From Terrabacter sp. Ter38 (GTDB taxonomy: Bacteria; Actinomycetota; Actinomycetes; Actinomycetales; Dermatophilaceae): a stretch of DNA of 64,000 nucleotides. A model generated the notes under the pieces. That model saw nothing but the letters and a program-made list of their open reading frames with translations. It did no database searches and was not told where the DNA came from. Below, one piece after another: positions 8,980 through 17,960 of the stretch (the stretch's first letter is position 1; every line of letters starts with the position of its first letter). The position numbers and the translations under genes were made by a program. The stretch is from the NCBI RefSeq assembly GCF_024519435.1, contig NZ_JALJRZ010000009.1, positions 1-64,000 of the forward strand. The letters run 5' to 3'.

Positions 8980-9900
8980 TCAGTGGGCGGCGCTGCTCGT
9001 CGACGAGCGCGCCGCACGGACCTTGGCCGGGACGACCGCACCCTCGATGTCGGGGTGACGCTCGACGAACGCGGTCAGCTCGACGTGGTCCAGGTCGAAC
9101 GTACTGCCCGTGGGCAGCGAGTGCACGACCGCGCCCGAAACGAGCAGGGGCGCACCGCGACGCGCGTCGGGGGCGTCGGTGATGGCGTTGCGGGCGTTGA
9201 CGACGAAGATCGATCCGGCCCCGATGACCGACATGACCCTGCCCCCACGGATCTCGGCCGCGGTGTTCTCGTCGATCCCCATGCCGAGCAGGTTGGGCGA
9301 GGCGGCGACCATGGACATGAGCCGGCCGTAGCGGCCACGCTGGTCGAAGTGCTGGTCGATGATGACGTCCTCGACGAGCCCGAGGCCGGCCGAGATCTGG
9401 CTCGCCCGCTGCTTGGGCGTCAGCCCCTCCTCGCCGAGCGAAATCATGTAGCGGCTCATGATCGAGGCGCCGGCCGACGTGCCGGCGACGACGGCGCCGC
9501 GCTCGTAGGCCCGGACCACGGCGTCGCCCACAGGCGTGCCGACGATGTTCTGGGCGAGCTTGACCTGGCTGCCGCCGGTGATGAACACGCCGGTCGCGGT
9601 GTCGAGGGCCTCGACCATCGCCTCGTCGTTGGCGTCGCAGCGGGTCTCGGGGTGCACGACGGAGTACTCGCCGCCCCGCAGCCGGGTGAAGACGTCGCGG
9701 TACGCCTCGGAGACCTCGTCGGCGTACGACGACGCCGTCGGGATGAGGACGATGTGCGACCGCCGCCCGCCGGCGAGCTTCACGAAGCGCTTGAGCACGA
9801 CCGACCGCCCGATCCGGTCCTCGGCACCCCCGATGATGAGCAGCGTGCGGCGGACGCCGTTCGGGTTCGGGGTCAGGGACGAAGGGGCCACGGACTGCAT
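8980..9900 (-). CDS. cphB: Cyanophycinase
   Basis: A serine peptidase of family S51 that cleaves cyanophycin to beta-Asp-Arg dipeptides. The 306-residue protein shows the nucleophile elbow GTSAGAS (Ser142), GGAEDRIG near the N-terminus, VFITGGSQVKL, and DQHFDQRGR, all typical of cyanophycinases. No signal peptide, so intracellular. A -10 TAGGCT (plus-strand 9907-9912) is 6 nt before the ATG and overlaps the serB stop codon, giving cphB its own leaderless promoter even though it abuts serB. Upstream partner of cphA. Confidence 0.93.
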   Translation of the reverse strand: MQSVAPSSLTPNPNGVRRTLLIIGGAEDRIGRSVVLKRFVKLAGGRRSHIVLIPTASSYADEVSEAYRDVFTRLRGGEYSVVHPETRCDANDEAMVEALDTATGVFITGGSQVKLAQNIVGTPVGDAVVRAYERGAVVAGTSAGASIMSRYMISLGEEGLTPKQRASQISAGLGLVEDVIIDQHFDQRGRYGRLMSMVAASPNLLGMGIDENTAAEIRGGRVMSVIGAGSIFVVNARNAITDAPDARRGAPLLVSGAVVHSLPTGSTFDLDHVELTAFVERHPDIEGAVVPAKVRAARSSTSSAAH

Positions 9901-9909
9901 CGCGCCAGC

Positions 9910-11157
9910 CTAGTGACCGGCGTGCGGGACCGGCGGAGCCTGGGTCGGCGTGCCGTCGTCCAGATCCGCCTCCTCGATCTCCTCGCGGGAGATGCCGAGC
10001 AGGTAGAGCACCGAGTCGAGGTAGGGCACGTTGACCGCGGTCTGGGCCTGCTCCTGCACGATCGGCTTGGCGTTGAAGGCGACTCCGAGGCCGGCGACGT
10101 CGAGCATGTCGAGGTCGTTGGCGCCGTCACCGATGGCCACGGTGCGGCTGAGCGGAAGACCCTCCTGCTCGGCGAACTCGCGCAGGGCCCGCGCCTTGCC
10201 GGCCCGGTCGACGACCTCGCCGACGACACGTCCGGTGAGGCGGCCGTCCTCGATCTCGAGCCGGTTGGCGCGCGCGTGGTCGATGCCGAGGTCGTCCGCG
10301 AGCTCGCCGACGATCTCGATGAACCCGCCGCTGACGAGACCCACGGTGAAGCCGAGGCGCTTGAGCGTGCGCACGAGCGTCCGTGCGCCGGGTGTCAGCT
10401 GGACCGACTCGCGCACCTCGTCGAGGACCGACTCGGGCAGGCCCGCGAGGGTCGCCACCCGGGCGCGCAGGGACTCCTCGAAGTCGAGCTCACCCGCCAT
10501 CGCGCGGGCCGTCACCTCGGCGACCTCCGCCTGACGACCGCTGTGGGCGGCGAGCAGCTCGATGACCTCCTGCTGGATCAGCGTCGAGTCGACGTCGAGG
10601 ACGACGAGTCGCCGGCCCCTCCGGGCGAGCCCGCCTGGTGCGACGGCGATGTCGATGCCCTCCGACGTCGCCACGAGGGCGAGCTCGGTGCGCAGGGACG
10701 GCAGGTCGGCGCCGGAGATGTCGAACTCGACCGTCGTGATGGGGTAGCGCGAGAGGCGGCGGATACGGTCGATGTTGGCGCCGTGGTCGGCGATCCGGGT
10801 CGTGACGAGCGAGACGGCGTCGGCGCTGAGCGGCGCGCCGAGGACGACGACGGCCGCGCGACCCTGCCGCGAGCGCGCGTTGACGCCGGTGCCCTCGACG
10901 ACCGTGAGGGCGAGCCCGAGACGGTGGGCGGCGACGGCGGCGGCGTCGCGCAGCTGGTCGACGTGGGCGCCGGGTCGCAGCAGGACGGTCAGGGTGAGGT
11001 GCCCGTGCACGACGACCTGCTGGATGTCGAGGACCTCCGCGTCCACTCCCGACAGCGCTCCGAGGAGGGTCCCCGTGACACCTGGCCGGTCGTCCCCCGT
11101 CACGGTGACGCTCAGGGTCTGGATGTCCGTTCCGTCCGTGCTGTTCACTTCGGTCAC
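9910..11157 (-). CDS. serB: Phosphoserine phosphatase with ACT domains
   Basis: Last step of serine synthesis, hydrolysing O-phosphoserine. The 415-residue protein has two N-terminal ACT-like regions (about 12-90 and 100-170) for amino-acid sensing and a HAD phosphatase domain with nucleophile motif DVDST (Asp188, Asp190), GLVSGGF and GDGANDLDML. This matches mycobacterial SerB2 in size and layout. The GTG at 11157 is supported by TACCCT (plus 11165-11170) 7 nt upstream. It is transcribed separately from the following cphB, whose -10 lies over its stop codon. Confidence 0.94.
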   Translation of the reverse strand: MTEVNSTDGTDIQTLSVTVTGDDRPGVTGTLLGALSGVDAEVLDIQQVVVHGHLTLTVLLRPGAHVDQLRDAAAVAAHRLGLALTVVEGTGVNARSRQGRAAVVVLGAPLSADAVSLVTTRIADHGANIDRIRRLSRYPITTVEFDISGADLPSLRTELALVATSEGIDIAVAPGGLARRGRRLVVLDVDSTLIQQEVIELLAAHSGRQAEVAEVTARAMAGELDFEESLRARVATLAGLPESVLDEVRESVQLTPGARTLVRTLKRLGFTVGLVSGGFIEIVGELADDLGIDHARANRLEIEDGRLTGRVVGEVVDRAGKARALREFAEQEGLPLSRTVAIGDGANDLDMLDVAGLGVAFNAKPIVQEQAQTAVNVPYLDSVLYLLGISREEIEEADLDDGTPTQAPPVPHAGH

Positions 11158-11269
11158 CCGCGTCAGGGTAGTGAGCGCCGGGGCGCTCCCGCGTCACCTT
11201 CCGGCATACGGCCGGTGACGTCGTCCGTCATGCCGGCAGCGTATGCCGTCCGCTCGAGTCGGGCGGGAG

Positions 11270-12001
11270 TCAGCCCAAGGCGCTGAGCAGGAACGCGAGC
11301 GCGAAGCCGAGCATCGTCACGAGACCCACCAGGCGCCCGGCGTGCTCGGTGGCCTCGGGCATCATCGTGTCGGCGAGCATCGTGATGATGGCTCCCGCCG
11401 CGAACGTCTGGATCCCCGCCACGACGGCGGGCGACGCACCTTCGAGCAGGACGTAGCCGAGACCGGCGGCAAGACCCGACACCACCATGACGACGAGCCA
11501 CAGGAGCAGGATCTGGCGAGCGGAGCGCCCGGCCCGCTTGAGGCCGGCGCTGGCCGACATCGACTCGGGGACGTTCGAGAGGAACACCGCCGCGACCATG
11601 GCGATCCCGACCCCGCCTCCGCCGAGGACGCTGACGCCGATCGCGGCCGACTCCGGTATGCCGTCGAGCAGGGCCCCGAGGACGAGCGCCATCGCGCCCG
11701 CACCCTGCTGCGGGCCTCCGGTCGGGCTCTTGCGCCGGTGGCCACCTCGACGGTCGATGAACCAGTCGCCGACGAAGAAGACGACCGACCCGCTGACGAG
11801 CCCGACGACGACGGGCGCCGCGCCGGCGGAGTGGAACGCCTCCTCGGTCAGCTCGAAGGCGACCGCACTGATGAGCACGCCGGCACCGAAGGCCATGACG
11901 AGGCCGATGACGCGGTACGACGCACGGGCATAGAGCCCGAGGACGGCGCCGACGAGAAGCGCGGCGCCACCGACGAGTCCCCAGAAGGTCGCGGTCAGCA
12001 C
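11270..12001 (-). CDS. ZIP-family metal transporter
   Basis: A 243-residue integral membrane protein with about eight hydrophobic helices. Helix IV carries the metal-site motif GALLDGIPESAAIG and helix V the FLSNVPES pattern, diagnostic of ZIP (zinc/iron permease) importers of the GufA/ZupT branch. A His-containing loop (RRGGHRRK) precedes helix IV. The GTG at 12001 follows the stop of the LLM gene (12003-12005) by a single base, so coupling is likely. The residue Ile in DGIPES is encoded by rare ATA within a GTATGCC word (11656-11662). The cation is not predictable beyond divalent metal, probably zinc. Confidence 0.88.
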   Translation of the reverse strand: MLTATFWGLVGGAALLVGAVLGLYARASYRVIGLVMAFGAGVLISAVAFELTEEAFHSAGAAPVVVGLVSGSVVFFVGDWFIDRRGGHRRKSPTGGPQQGAGAMALVLGALLDGIPESAAIGVSVLGGGGVGIAMVAAVFLSNVPESMSASAGLKRAGRSARQILLLWLVVMVVSGLAAGLGYVLLEGASPAVVAGIQTFAAGAIITMLADTMMPEATEHAGRLVGLVTMLGFALAFLLSALG

Positions 12002-12002
12002 G

Positions 12003-12860
12003 TCACGACGCGCTGACTCCGTTGACCTCGTCGCGCCACTGGAGCAGGTCGCGCACGCGCGCGAGGTCCGGGTCGGCCGCGGCGACGCTCGCCGTGAACA
12101 GCCGGGTCCCGATGTCGTGGAGCTGCTGGGCGTTGCTCGCGTAGTCGCCCGCCTGGACGGGGTTGCGGCCCGGCACGAAGGCGACACCGGCCGACCGCTC
12201 GATCTCGAGGGGGTCGCGGTCGCGGCGGGCGCACCACTCGTCGAGGACGCGGTGCTTGTGGGCGATCTCCTCGGGACCGCCGAAGCCGTGCCAGATGTCC
12301 GCGTGCTCGGCGACGATCCGGAGCGTCTTCTTCTCGCCGCCGCCGCCGATGAGGATGGGGATGTCGCGCGTCGGGGTGGGGTTGAGCCGGGTCCACCGGT
12401 CGCGGATGACCGGCAGATCGCGCGCCAGGTCGTCGAGACGCCCGCCCGCGGTGCCGAACTCGTAGCCGTACTCGTCGTAGTCGAGCTGCGCCCACCCGGA
12501 GCCGATCCCGAGGATGAGGCGCCCCTCACTCATGTGGTCGACGGTCCGCGCCATGTCGGCCAGCAGGCTCGGGTTGCGGTAGCTGTTGCACGTCACGAGG
12601 GCGCCGATCTCGACGGACTCGGTCGACTCGGCCCACGCGCCGAGCATCGTCCAGCACTCGAAGTGCTGGCCCCCGCGGTCGCCGCTGAGCGGGAAGAAGT
12701 GGTCCCAGTTGAGCAGGACGTCGACACCCATCTCCTCGAGCGTCGAGGCCGTGTGTCGGATCTGTGCCCACGTCGCGTGCTGCGGCGGGATCTGGATCCC
12801 GACGCGCGCCGGCCGTGAGTCGGTCGCGCTGACAGGGGGATTCGTGGCGGTGGACGTCAT
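12003..12860 (-). CDS. LLM-class F420-dependent oxidoreductase
   Basis: A luciferase-like TIM-barrel enzyme of 285 residues. The N-terminal strand (VGIQIPPQHATW), NWDHFFPL, GALVTCNSYRNP, and SEGRLILGIGSGW are the characteristic blocks of actinobacterial F420-dependent hydride-transfer enzymes; IPILIGGGGEKKTLRIVAEHAD is the cofactor-phosphate region. The substrate is unknown. The ATG at 12860 gives MTSTATNPP. It is followed within 1 bp by the ZIP transporter. Flavin use instead of F420 cannot be excluded from sequence. Confidence 0.85.
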   Translation of the reverse strand: MTSTATNPPVSATDSRPARVGIQIPPQHATWAQIRHTASTLEEMGVDVLLNWDHFFPLSGDRGGQHFECWTMLGAWAESTESVEIGALVTCNSYRNPSLLADMARTVDHMSEGRLILGIGSGWAQLDYDEYGYEFGTAGGRLDDLARDLPVIRDRWTRLNPTPTRDIPILIGGGGEKKTLRIVAEHADIWHGFGGPEEIAHKHRVLDEWCARRDRDPLEIERSAGVAFVPGRNPVQAGDYASNAQQLHDIGTRLFTASVAAADPDLARVRDLLQWRDEVNGVSAS

Positions 12861-12906
12861 GGGAAGACCCTCGCAGATGTCGTCGGGCGGGGACTCAACG
12901 GGGTAC

Positions 12907-14166
12907 TCATCGGGTGACGATCTGGCCCTTGCCCACGACGACGATCCCGGTCTCGGTGACGTGGAGGCCGCGTGCCCGGTCGTGCTCGTGGTCGATGCCG
13001 ATCTGGCATCCCTCCGGGATGACGACGTTCTTGTCGATGATGGCCCGGCGGATCTGCGCGTGCCGGTGCACCTCGACGCCGTCGAGCAGGACCGACCCCT
13101 GGATGCTGGCGTAGGAGTGCACCTTGACGAGGGGAGAGAGCACCGAGGCGTAGATGTGCGCCCCCGACACGACGACACCCGGCGAGACCGCCGAGTTGAG
13201 GGCCTCGCCGATGCGGTCGCCGCTGCCGTGGACGAACTTCGCCGGGGGGTAGGGGCTGTGGCTGGTGTAGATCGGCCAGTCGTAGTTGTAGAGGTTGAAG
13301 ACCGGGTGGATCGAGATGAGGTCCATGTGGGCGTCGTAGTAGGACTCGATGGTCCCCACGTCGCGCCAGTAGCCGCGGTCGCGGTCGGTGGCGCCGGGCA
13401 CCTCGTTGTTCTTGAAGTCGTAGACGCCCGCCTCACCGCGGCCGACGAAGTAGGGCACGATGTCGCCGCCCATGTCGTTGCTGCTCGCCTCGTTGTCGTG
13501 GTCGGCGATGACGGCCGCCTCGAGGGCTGCGGCGGTGAAGACGTAGTTGCCCATCGACGCGAGGACCTCGGCGGGGTTGTCCGGCAGGCCCTTGGGGTCC
13601 TTCGGCTTCTCGAGGAAGGCCGCGATCTTGGACGGGTCGGCGTCGTCGACCTCGATGACGCCGAACTGGTCGGCAAGCGAGATCGGCTGGCGGATCGCCG
13701 CGACGGTGCAGGCCGCACCCGTCTCGATGTGCTGCTCGACCATCGCGCTGAAGTCCATGCGGTAGACGTGGTCGGCGCCCACGACGACGACGATGTCGGG
13801 GCGCTCGTCGTGCATGAGGTTGAGGCTCTGGTAGATCGCGTCGGCGCTGCCGAGGTACCAGTTCTTGTCGACGCGCTGCTGCGCCGGGACGGTCGTGACG
13901 TAGTTGCCGAGGAGCGTCGACATGCGCCACGTCTTCGTCACGTGCGCGTCGAGGCTGTGCGACTTGTACTGCGTCAGGACGACGACCTGGAGGTAGCCGG
14001 AGTTGACGACGTTGGACAGGGCCAGGTCGATGAGGCGGTAGATACCCGCGAACGGCACAGCGGGTTTGGCCCGGTCGGCGGTCAGCGGCATCAACCGCTT
14101 GCCCTCACCGCCAGCGAGCACGATCGCGAGGACTTTCGGACCAGCAGCTGGGCTTCGTCGGGCCAT
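12907..14166 (-). CDS. glgC: Glucose-1-phosphate adenylyltransferase
   Basis: Produces ADP-glucose for glycogen and related alpha-glucans. The 419-residue protein has the nucleotidyltransferase motif [21 protein letters not shown], the DHVYRMD metal site and FLEKPKDP, then a C-terminal left-handed beta-helix ([14 protein letters not shown]...). The ATG at 14166 was chosen over the GTG at 14175 because TAGGGT (plus 14174-14179) sits 7 nt before the ATG, a leaderless arrangement that would exclude the GTG. It is divergent from glgA, the same pairing as mycobacterial Rv1213/Rv1212c. Confidence 0.95.
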   Translation of the reverse strand: MARRSPAAGPKVLAIVLAGGEGKRLMPLTADRAKPAVPFAGIYRLIDLALSNVVNSGYLQVVVLTQYKSHSLDAHVTKTWRMSTLLGNYVTTVPAQQRVDKNWYLGSADAIYQSLNLMHDERPDIVVVVGADHVYRMDFSAMVEQHIETGAACTVAAIRQPISLADQFGVIEVDDADPSKIAAFLEKPKDPKGLPDNPAEVLASMGNYVFTAAALEAAVIADHDNEASSNDMGGDIVPYFVGRGEAGVYDFKNNEVPGATDRDRGYWRDVGTIESYYDAHMDLISIHPVFNLYNYDWPIYTSHSPYPPAKFVHGSGDRIGEALNSAVSPGVVVSGAHIYASVLSPLVKVHSYASIQGSVLLDGVEVHRHAQIRRAIIDKNVVIPEGCQIGIDHEHDRARGLHVTETGIVVVGKGQIVTR

Positions 14167-14173
14167 GAGCGCC

Positions 14174-14262
14174 ACCCTAGGGCAGCCGTCAGGCCGCCGA
14201 CAGGTTCAGCACGCAAGATCGGCCGAGCTTTCCGCTCCGCGGGATGGATGCAGCACTAGGGT
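14174..14262. promoter_or_regulatory. Divergent glgC/glgA leaderless promoters
   Basis: The minus-strand -10 TAGGGT occupies 14174-14179 (7 nt before glgC ATG). The plus-strand -10 TAGGGT is at 14257-14262 (6 nt before glgA GTG). The 77 bp between them would hold both -35 regions. Identical -10 hexamers suggest matched expression of the two glycogen enzymes. Confidence 0.7.
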
Positions 14263-14268
14263 CGGAAC

Positions 14269-15471
14269 GTGCGCGTCGACATCCTCAGCAAGGAGTACCC
14301 GCCGGCCATCTACGGAGGTGCGGGTGTTCACGTGGCAGAGCTCGTCCGGGCACTCCGCGACCGCGGCGACATCGACGTCCGGGTGCGCTGCTTCGGCGCG
14401 GCGCGTGACGAGGCCGGGACGACGGCATACGCCGATCTTCCCGAGCTCGCCTCTGGCAATGCCGCGATGCAGACGCTCGGCGTCGACGTCAGCATGGCGG
14501 GCGACTGTGTCGGCGCCGACCTCGTCCACTCGCACACCTGGTACGCCAACATGGCCGGCCACCTCGCGTCGCTCCTCGGGGGCATGCCGCACGTCGTGAC
14601 CGCCCACTCGCTCGAGCCGATGCGCCCGTGGAAGGCGGAGCAGCTGGGTGGCGGCTACCGCGTGTCCTCGTGGGCCGAGCGCACCGCGTACGAGTCGGCC
14701 GCCGCCGTCGTGGCGGTCAGCGCGGGCATGCGCGAGGACATCCTCAAGAGCTACCCTTCGCTCGATCCGGCGCGGGTTCACGTGGTGCACAACGGGATCG
14801 ACTCGCAGCTGTGGTCGGCTGACCGCTCGGACGAGGCCGTCGAGGTCGTCCGGCGACACGGCGTCGACCCCGACCAGCGGTCGGTCGTCTTCGTCGGTCG
14901 GATCACCCGCCAGAAGGGTCTGCCCTACCTGCTGCGGGCCTGCGCGCTCCTGCCTCCGGACGTCCAGATCGTCCTCTGCGCGGGTGCCCCCGACACCCCC
15001 GAGATCCTCGCCGAGGTCGAGGGACTCATGAACGAGCTGCGATCGCAGCGTGAGGGCGTCGTCTGGATCCCCGACATGCTGCCCCGCCACGAGGTCGTCG
15101 CCCTGTTGAGCCACGGCACCGTCTTCGCCTGCCCCTCCGTCTACGAGCCGCTGGGCATCGTCAACCTCGAGGCGATGGCGTGCGAGCTCGCTGTCGTCGC
15201 CACTGCCACCGGCGGCATCCCCGAGGTCGTCGTCGACGGCGAGACCGGGTGGCTCGTGCCGATCGAGCAGGTGCAGGACGGGACCGGGACGCCGGTCGAC
15301 CCCGACGCCTTCGTCGCCGAGCTCGCCGCCGCACTCACCGACGCCGTCTCCGACGTCGACCGGGCCCGCGCGTTCGGTCGCGCCGGGCGGCAGCGGGCGG
15401 TCGACTCGTTCTCGTGGGCCTCCATCGGCGACCGCACGCTCGAGGTCTACCGATCGGTCCTCGGCCCCTGA
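14269..15471 (+). CDS. glgA: Glycogen synthase / maltose-1-phosphate synthase (GT4)
   Basis: A 400-residue GT-B glycosyltransferase using ADP-glucose. It shows KEYPPAIYGGAGVHV at the N-terminal nucleotide loop, HSHTWYANMAG, the VHNGID linker, FVGRITRQKG, and the C-terminal donor motif SVYEPLGIVNLEAMA. This is the short actinobacterial form whose mycobacterial orthologue (GlgM) makes maltose-1-phosphate for GlgE. No glgE lies nearby, so which product dominates is open. The GTG start follows TAGGGT by 6 nt. Confidence 0.92.
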   Translation: MRVDILSKEYPPAIYGGAGVHVAELVRALRDRGDIDVRVRCFGAARDEAGTTAYADLPELASGNAAMQTLGVDVSMAGDCVGADLVHSHTWYANMAGHLASLLGGMPHVVTAHSLEPMRPWKAEQLGGGYRVSSWAERTAYESAAAVVAVSAGMREDILKSYPSLDPARVHVVHNGIDSQLWSADRSDEAVEVVRRHGVDPDQRSVVFVGRITRQKGLPYLLRACALLPPDVQIVLCAGAPDTPEILAEVEGLMNELRSQREGVVWIPDMLPRHEVVALLSHGTVFACPSVYEPLGIVNLEAMACELAVVATATGGIPEVVVDGETGWLVPIEQVQDGTGTPVDPDAFVAELAAALTDAVSDVDRARAFGRAGRQRAVDSFSWASIGDRTLEVYRSVLGP

Positions 15472-15533
15472 CGCGTGGCACCTCGCGTAGGTTGGAGGAG
15501 GCGGGCCACCGCCGCAGCCGGAGAGGAAACGCC

Positions 15534-16109
15534 ATGAGGAGTCGACTGGCCAGCCTCGTGCTGCGCCTCACGGGGTGGACCGCGGTGGGGGACGTGCCTC
15601 GCACCGGCGTCGTCGTCGGTGCACCGCACACGTCCAACTGGGACTTCGTGATGATGCTCCTCGTCATGTGGCGGGGCGGCGTCACACCCCGGGTCCTGAT
15701 CAAGAAGGAGCTCTTCCGTGGGCCGATGGGGTGGCTCCTGCCGCGCCTCGGCGGCATCCCGATCGATCGCGACCAACCGGGCGACGTCGTGCGGCGACTG
15801 GTGCGAGAGGCCCGGAGCGGGGAGCCGTTCCTGTTGATCCTGGCCGCCGAGGGCACCCGCACGAAGGGCGGTTACTGGAAGTCGGGCTTCTGGCGCATCG
15901 CGCGGTCAGCCCGTCTGCCCATCGCCCTCGCCTTCATCGACGGGCCGTCTCGCACAGCGGGATTCGGCCCCACCATGACCGCCACGGCAGACGTGGTCGC
16001 CGACATGGACAAGGTGCGGGCGTTCTACCGCGACAAGCGCGGCATCCACCCCGAGAGACGCACGGAGCCTCGACTCCGCGAGGAGTCGCAACCCGACGTC
16101 CGGCGCTGA
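15534..16109 (+). CDS. 1-acyl-glycerol-3-phosphate acyltransferase family protein
   Basis: A 191-residue PlsC-family acyltransferase. The catalytic HX4D is in PHTSNWD, followed by LIKKELFRGPMGW, GGIPIDRDQPGD and the EGTR block AAEGTRTKGGYWKSGF. Membrane association is expected through the N-terminal hydrophobic stretch. The substrate could be lysophosphatidic acid or another lipid. The ATG at 15534 has GAGAGGAA about 10 nt upstream; a TAGGTT -10 candidate at 15488-15493 implies a leader of roughly 35 nt, unlike the many leaderless neighbours. Confidence 0.85.
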   Translation: MRSRLASLVLRLTGWTAVGDVPRTGVVVGAPHTSNWDFVMMLLVMWRGGVTPRVLIKKELFRGPMGWLLPRLGGIPIDRDQPGDVVRRLVREARSGEPFLLILAAEGTRTKGGYWKSGFWRIARSARLPIALAFIDGPSRTAGFGPTMTATADVVADMDKVRAFYRDKRGIHPERRTEPRLREESQPDVRR

Positions 16110-16215
16110 TCCCGGGGTTCGGCCGCCCGTACGGCGTTTCGCGTGCTCGCGAGCGCCACGTGTGGGAGCGTTCCACGTGAGTGCACCTCCGTCCCGCTGA
16201 CCGGAACGAGCTGAG

Positions 16216-17937
16216 ATGGCAACTGACGTGGCTGGCAACGATGCGCTGACCGCCGGCGATCACGGTTCGGTCGACGAGGCGGACGGGCCGGAGCGGCGCT
16301 CCGGACGGCTCCGGCGGTTGCTCCACTTCACCCTCCCGGGGTGCTGGGGCGCGGTCCTCTTCGCCGCGCTGTCGTTCACCCCCTCCCTGCTCCCGCGCGG
16401 TGGTTTCATCCAGGGCCTGGTCTGCGGGATCACCGCATCCATCGGCTACGGCCTCGGGGTCCTGGGCGCCTGGCTGTGGCGCGCCTTCGCGGATCGGGAG
16501 CCACGAGAGCCCAGGTCCTCGTCCTGGCGTGCCCTGTTCATCGGCGGCGGGGTGCTGCTGGTCGTCTTCTTCGGTCTCGGCCAGTACTGGCAGCACGAGA
16601 TCCGGAGCCTCATGGGGGTGACCGACTACAACATCGCCCTCGTCGTGCTCTCTCCCTTCGTCGCCGTGTTCTTCTTCGCGCTGTTCCTCCTCATCGGCCG
16701 CGGTATCCGACGCGTCTACCACTGGGTCGCGGACCTGCTGAGCCGGAGATTCGGACGGCGGGCCGCGGGGGCCACGGGCTGGGTCCTCGTCACGACGATG
16801 ACCTACCTCGTCGTCAGCGGCGTCCTCATCGACGGGCTCGTCGGCGCGATGGACGAGGCCTTCTCGGTGAGCAACACGATCACGCAGGAGGGCGTCGTCA
16901 AGCCGACGACGGGGCTCCGCTCGGGCGGCCCGGGCTCGAAGATCCCGTGGGAGTCGCTCGGACGGGAAGGACGGACGTTCGCCGCGACGGGGCCTACCGC
17001 GAGCGACATCGAGAAGGTCGTGCACCAGCCCGCGCAGGAGCCCATCCGCGCGTACGCCGGCCTGGACTCGGCCGATGACACGGAGCAACGGGCGGCCCTG
17101 GCCGTCGACGACCTCGAGCGGGCCGGAGGGTTCAAGCGGACGAACCTCCTCGTCGTGACGACGACGGGCAGCGGCTGGGTCGACCCGGCCCTGGTCGCCC
17201 CGTTCGAGTACCTGACCGGCGGCGACGCGGCCACGGTGGGGATGCAGTACTCCTACCTGCCCTCGTGGCTCTCCTTCCTCGTCGACCAGTCGAAGGCGCG
17301 CGAGGCGGGCCGGGCGCTCTTCGACGCGGTCTACGACCGGTGGTCACGCCTGCCGCAGGACTCCCGGCCGAAGCTGTACGTGTCGGGCGAGAGCCTCGGG
17401 ACGTTCGGCGGTGAGACCGCCTTCAGCGGCGAGTACGACCTGCGCAACCGGACCGCCGGCACGGTCTTCGCCGGGCCGCCGAACTTCAACACGCTGTTCC
17501 GTGAGTTCAGCGACCACCGCGACCCGGGCAGCCCCGAGATCCAGCCGGTCTACAAGAACGGTCGGACGGTGCGGTTCGCGACCGATCCGGCCGCCTCGAT
17601 CCCACCCGAGGGCCAGCCATGGGACGGCACGCGCGTCCTCTACCTCATGCACCCGTCCGACCCCATCGTGTGGTGGAGCCCCCACCTCGTGTTCAACGAG
17701 CCCGACTGGATCGGTGAGGCGGCCGGCAAGGACGTGCTCCAGGGCATGTTCTGGATGCCGTTCGTGACCTTCTGGCAGGTGACCGCCGACCTCCCGTTCT
17801 CGACCGGGGTCCCTGCCGGGCACGGCCACAAGTACACGACGGAGTACGTCGACGCCTGGAATGCCGTGATGCGTCCGGAGGGTGTCACCGCCGACGACCT
17901 GGCAGCCATCCGGACGGCGGTCGGAGCGCTGGGCTAG
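16216..17937 (+). CDS. Membrane-anchored alpha/beta-hydrolase (DUF-type, two-domain)
   Basis: A 573-residue protein. The N-terminal half has four predicted membrane helices (about 40-60, 70-90, 110-130, 140-160 and a further one near 200), matching the alpha/beta-hydrolase N-terminal membrane domain. The C-terminal half is the catalytic domain with nucleophile elbow SGESLG, GPPNFNTLF and VLYLMHPSDPIVWW. This two-domain family is common in actinobacteria and has no known substrate. The catalytic domain probably sits outside or on the membrane face. The ATG at 16216 lies after a short gap with GAACGAGCTGAG upstream. Confidence 0.82.
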   Translation: MATDVAGNDALTAGDHGSVDEADGPERRSGRLRRLLHFTLPGCWGAVLFAALSFTPSLLPRGGFIQGLVCGITASIGYGLGVLGAWLWRAFADREPREPRSSSWRALFIGGGVLLVVFFGLGQYWQHEIRSLMGVTDYNIALVVLSPFVAVFFFALFLLIGRGIRRVYHWVADLLSRRFGRRAAGATGWVLVTTMTYLVVSGVLIDGLVGAMDEAFSVSNTITQEGVVKPTTGLRSGGPGSKIPWESLGREGRTFAATGPTASDIEKVVHQPAQEPIRAYAGLDSADDTEQRAALAVDDLERAGGFKRTNLLVVTTTGSGWVDPALVAPFEYLTGGDAATVGMQYSYLPSWLSFLVDQSKAREAGRALFDAVYDRWSRLPQDSRPKLYVSGESLGTFGGETAFSGEYDLRNRTAGTVFAGPPNFNTLFREFSDHRDPGSPEIQPVYKNGRTVRFATDPAASIPPEGQPWDGTRVLYLMHPSDPIVWWSPHLVFNEPDWIGEAAGKDVLQGMFWMPFVTFWQVTADLPFSTGVPAGHGHKYTTEYVDAWNAVMRPEGVTADDLAAIRTAVGALG

Positions 17938-17960
17938 GGGTTCCGACCCCGCCGCTCAGG

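Noticed and set aside
12530-13718. Extension of the LLM gene frame upstream into glgC
   Set aside because: The extension is an alternative frame of glgC; the conserved LLM N-terminus begins at 12860.
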